Positions 5,216 to 6,146 of a DNA stretch of 6,146 nucleotides are shown here, piece after piece. The first letter of the stretch is position 1. Each line of letters opens with the position of its first letter. The notes beneath the pieces were generated by a model, which worked only from the letters and a program-made list of their open reading frames with translations, had not been told where the DNA came from and ran no database searches. Source of the DNA: Candidatus Dadabacteria bacterium UBA1144 (lineage in GTDB: Bacteria > Desulfobacterota_D > UBA1144); the NCBI GenBank assembly GCA_002311855.1, contig DCAB01000008.1:335-6480 (forward strand). The letters run 5' to 3'. The position numbers were made by a program, and so were the translations under genes.

Positions 5216-6064
5216 ATGGCTAATGAGGATGAGATTTACAAACGAATTGGGGATGAAATCGAAAATAATAATCTAGACAAAGTCGCCTGGACCAAAGCAC
5301 AAGGAGATTCAGATGGCTCAGAAAGTAGGGCTAAATCTTTATATATAAAATACAGATTTCAAAAATTGAGCAGCCTGAAGAAAAAAGATGAAAAATCTGC
5401 TTCGTTTCAATATATAACAGAGAAATTAGTTCAATGGGGAGAAGAAGACGAAAAAGAGAGTGATAGCATATATCAAATTGATACATCGCATCGAAATCAC
5501 AAAAAAGAGAATGACGCAAACCCATTCTTGTCAAGATTTCATATTTCAGAAGAAAATAAATCTAAAGATTCAACAGATGATACCGTGAAAGAGATTTCTG
5601 CTGATGAATCCGTACCTGTTTTTTCATATGAAAAAATAATCGCAGATCTAATTAAGATTAAAATATTTCAAAAATTTTCAATCGATCGCATGGAATATTT
5701 CCTTGCAACATTGATACTATCTGTATTAGTTGTTCTAACTTTCATGATTGTCATAGGGCAGAGACCAGGCCCAATTAATATTATAATTTACTTTTTTATT
5801 TATATCGTTCTATCTTTAATACGTTTAGCCTTAGACGTTAAAAGATTAAGAGGAATTTTTAAAAAAGCAGAAAGCCGTCTAGTAATAATAGCTCTAATAG
5901 TTTCATTTATACTGTCTAATTGGTTCTACCTGTTAAGAGGAATGAGCGACTGGCGAACGTTCCAGACATACACGTCTTTTATGACCCTTTTTTTCTTTAC
6001 CATTGCAATAATAAGTTTGTTTCTTCTTTTGAGAAAAAGAAGATTTGTAATCAAGAAATCTTAA
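5216..6064 (+). CDS. Four-helix membrane protein, DUF805-like, with soluble N-terminal motif
   Basis: From the ATG at 5216 the product has 282 residues. Residues about 1-50 carry a pattern I know from the start of several small bacterial membrane and ribbon proteins: E-IYKRIGDEIENNNLDK, then WTKA, GDSDGSESRAK and SLYIKYR (42-48). A charged, probably disordered linker fills about 52-140. The C-terminal part has four hydrophobic segments, about 161-181, 187-206, 221-240 and 252-272. It resembles DUF805: IDRMEYFLATLIL (156-168) corresponds to the family's GR-R-EYW opening, and RLALDVKRLRGI (203-214) to the RRLHD region. It lacks the HDLGKSGW core, so it is at best divergent. An upstream TTG at 5147 in the same frame has a better ribosome binding site (GGAGA at 5136-5140) and would add 23 residues; I prefer 5216 because the family motif starts there. 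The gene is divergent from the exported-protein operon and converges on the tRNA. Confidence 0.75.
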   Translation: MANEDEIYKRIGDEIENNNLDKVAWTKAQGDSDGSESRAKSLYIKYRFQKLSSLKKKDEKSASFQYITEKLVQWGEEDEKESDSIYQIDTSHRNHKKENDANPFLSRFHISEENKSKDSTDDTVKEISADESVPVFSYEKIIADLIKIKIFQKFSIDRMEYFLATLILSVLVVLTFMIVIGQRPGPINIIIYFFIYIVLSLIRLALDVKRLRGIFKKAESRLVIIALIVSFILSNWFYLLRGMSDWRTFQTYTSFMTLFFFTIAIISLFLLLRKRRFVIKKS

Positions 6065-6082
6065 AGTTGCTAGCTATCGAAG

Positions 6083-6116
6083 AAAAAGGGGGAAATGAAG
6101 GAGCGTAAGTCCCCTT
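6083..6116 (-). terminator. Probable rho-independent terminator of the tRNA gene
   Basis: On the minus strand AAGGGG (6116-6111) can pair with CCCCTT (6091-6086), a 6-bp stem with a loop of about 19 nt. The T run complementary to 6083-6087 follows directly. It begins 6 nt after the tRNA's encoded CCA, the usual place for a tRNA terminator. On the plus strand the hairpin is not followed by T residues, so it would serve the 5216-6064 gene poorly. Confidence 0.55.
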
Positions 6117-6122
6117 AATCAT

Positions 6123-6146
6123 TGGTTGCGGAGGAGGGATTTGAAC
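6123..6146 (-). tRNA. 3' end of a tRNA gene, cut by the window edge
   Basis: The reverse complement of the last 24 bases ends in CCA and contains a T loop TTCAAAT closed by G53-C61. The 3' T-stem strand is CCCTC, the 3' acceptor strand is CTCCGCA, and the discriminator base is A. The anticodon lies outside the window. An acceptor strand ending in CGCA-A-CCA matches initiator tRNA-fMet, where C1 faces A72 unpaired, and would imply a 5' end CGCGGAG. A normal U1-A72 elongator tRNA is equally possible. The A discriminator argues against tRNA-Ser, -Gln or -Asn. Confidence 0.85.

Noticed and set aside
6123..6146. tRNA 3' end as an integration site of a genomic island occupying the window.
   Set aside because: I found no second copy of the tRNA end, no integrase and no mobile element genes in the window.
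1..6146. CRISPR array, toxin-antitoxin pair, phage or defence genes.
   Set aside because: No regularly spaced repeats, nuclease, helicase, transposase or small toxin-like gene pair was visible on either strand.

Overview
This window is AT-rich DNA, by eye roughly one third G+C, from a Gram-negative bacterium. The evidence is four consecutive genes for proteins with Sec-type signal peptides, one of them with a CsgG/FlgT-like periplasmic or outer-membrane assembly architecture, two membrane proteins of the DUF805 type, and a bacterial tRNA end with an encoded CCA. A proteobacterium in the broad sense (Pseudomonadota or a Bdellovibrio-like lineage) fits, but nothing here fixes the genus.

Left part (1-640). 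After a short regulatory stretch with a 10-bp tandem repeat, a zinc-ribbon coding start with a good ribosome binding site (135-239) runs into a stop. The DUF805 membrane domain that normally follows such a ribbon continues in another reading frame (274-576). Removing a single A from the A6 run at 212-217 would join them into one 146-residue protein. This is a broken or sequencing-shifted zinc-ribbon/DUF805 gene, or a pair of coupled small genes.

Centre (641-5072, minus strand). A four-gene operon reads right to left from a strong extended -10 promoter at 5043-5072. It encodes a 385-residue exported protein with an LPP20/FlgT-N-like first domain and a distinctive C-terminal domain; a 222-residue helical, lysine- and methionine-rich exported protein; a 448-residue protein with FlgT-like N, CsgG-like middle and SH3-like C-terminal regions; and a 404-residue exported protein of unknown fold. 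The genes are separated by 21 bp or overlap by 14 and 11 bp, so their products are probably made together. All four appear to be exported by Sec without lipidation. My working inference is a periplasmic or outer-membrane-associated assembly related to FlgT/CsgG but not obviously flagellar or curli. It is the best candidate here for an undescribed system.

Right part (5073-6146). A divergent plus-strand gene encodes a protein with a cytosolic 'GD..G.E..AK.LYIK.R' motif, a charged linker and a four-helix C-terminal membrane domain that resembles DUF805. Its upstream region contains three perfect TTATAT hexamers. It converges on a minus-strand tRNA gene whose 3' end lies at 6123 and which continues beyond the window. 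A probable rho-independent terminator for the tRNA lies at 6083-6116. A DUF805-type protein therefore sits on each side of the exported-protein operon.
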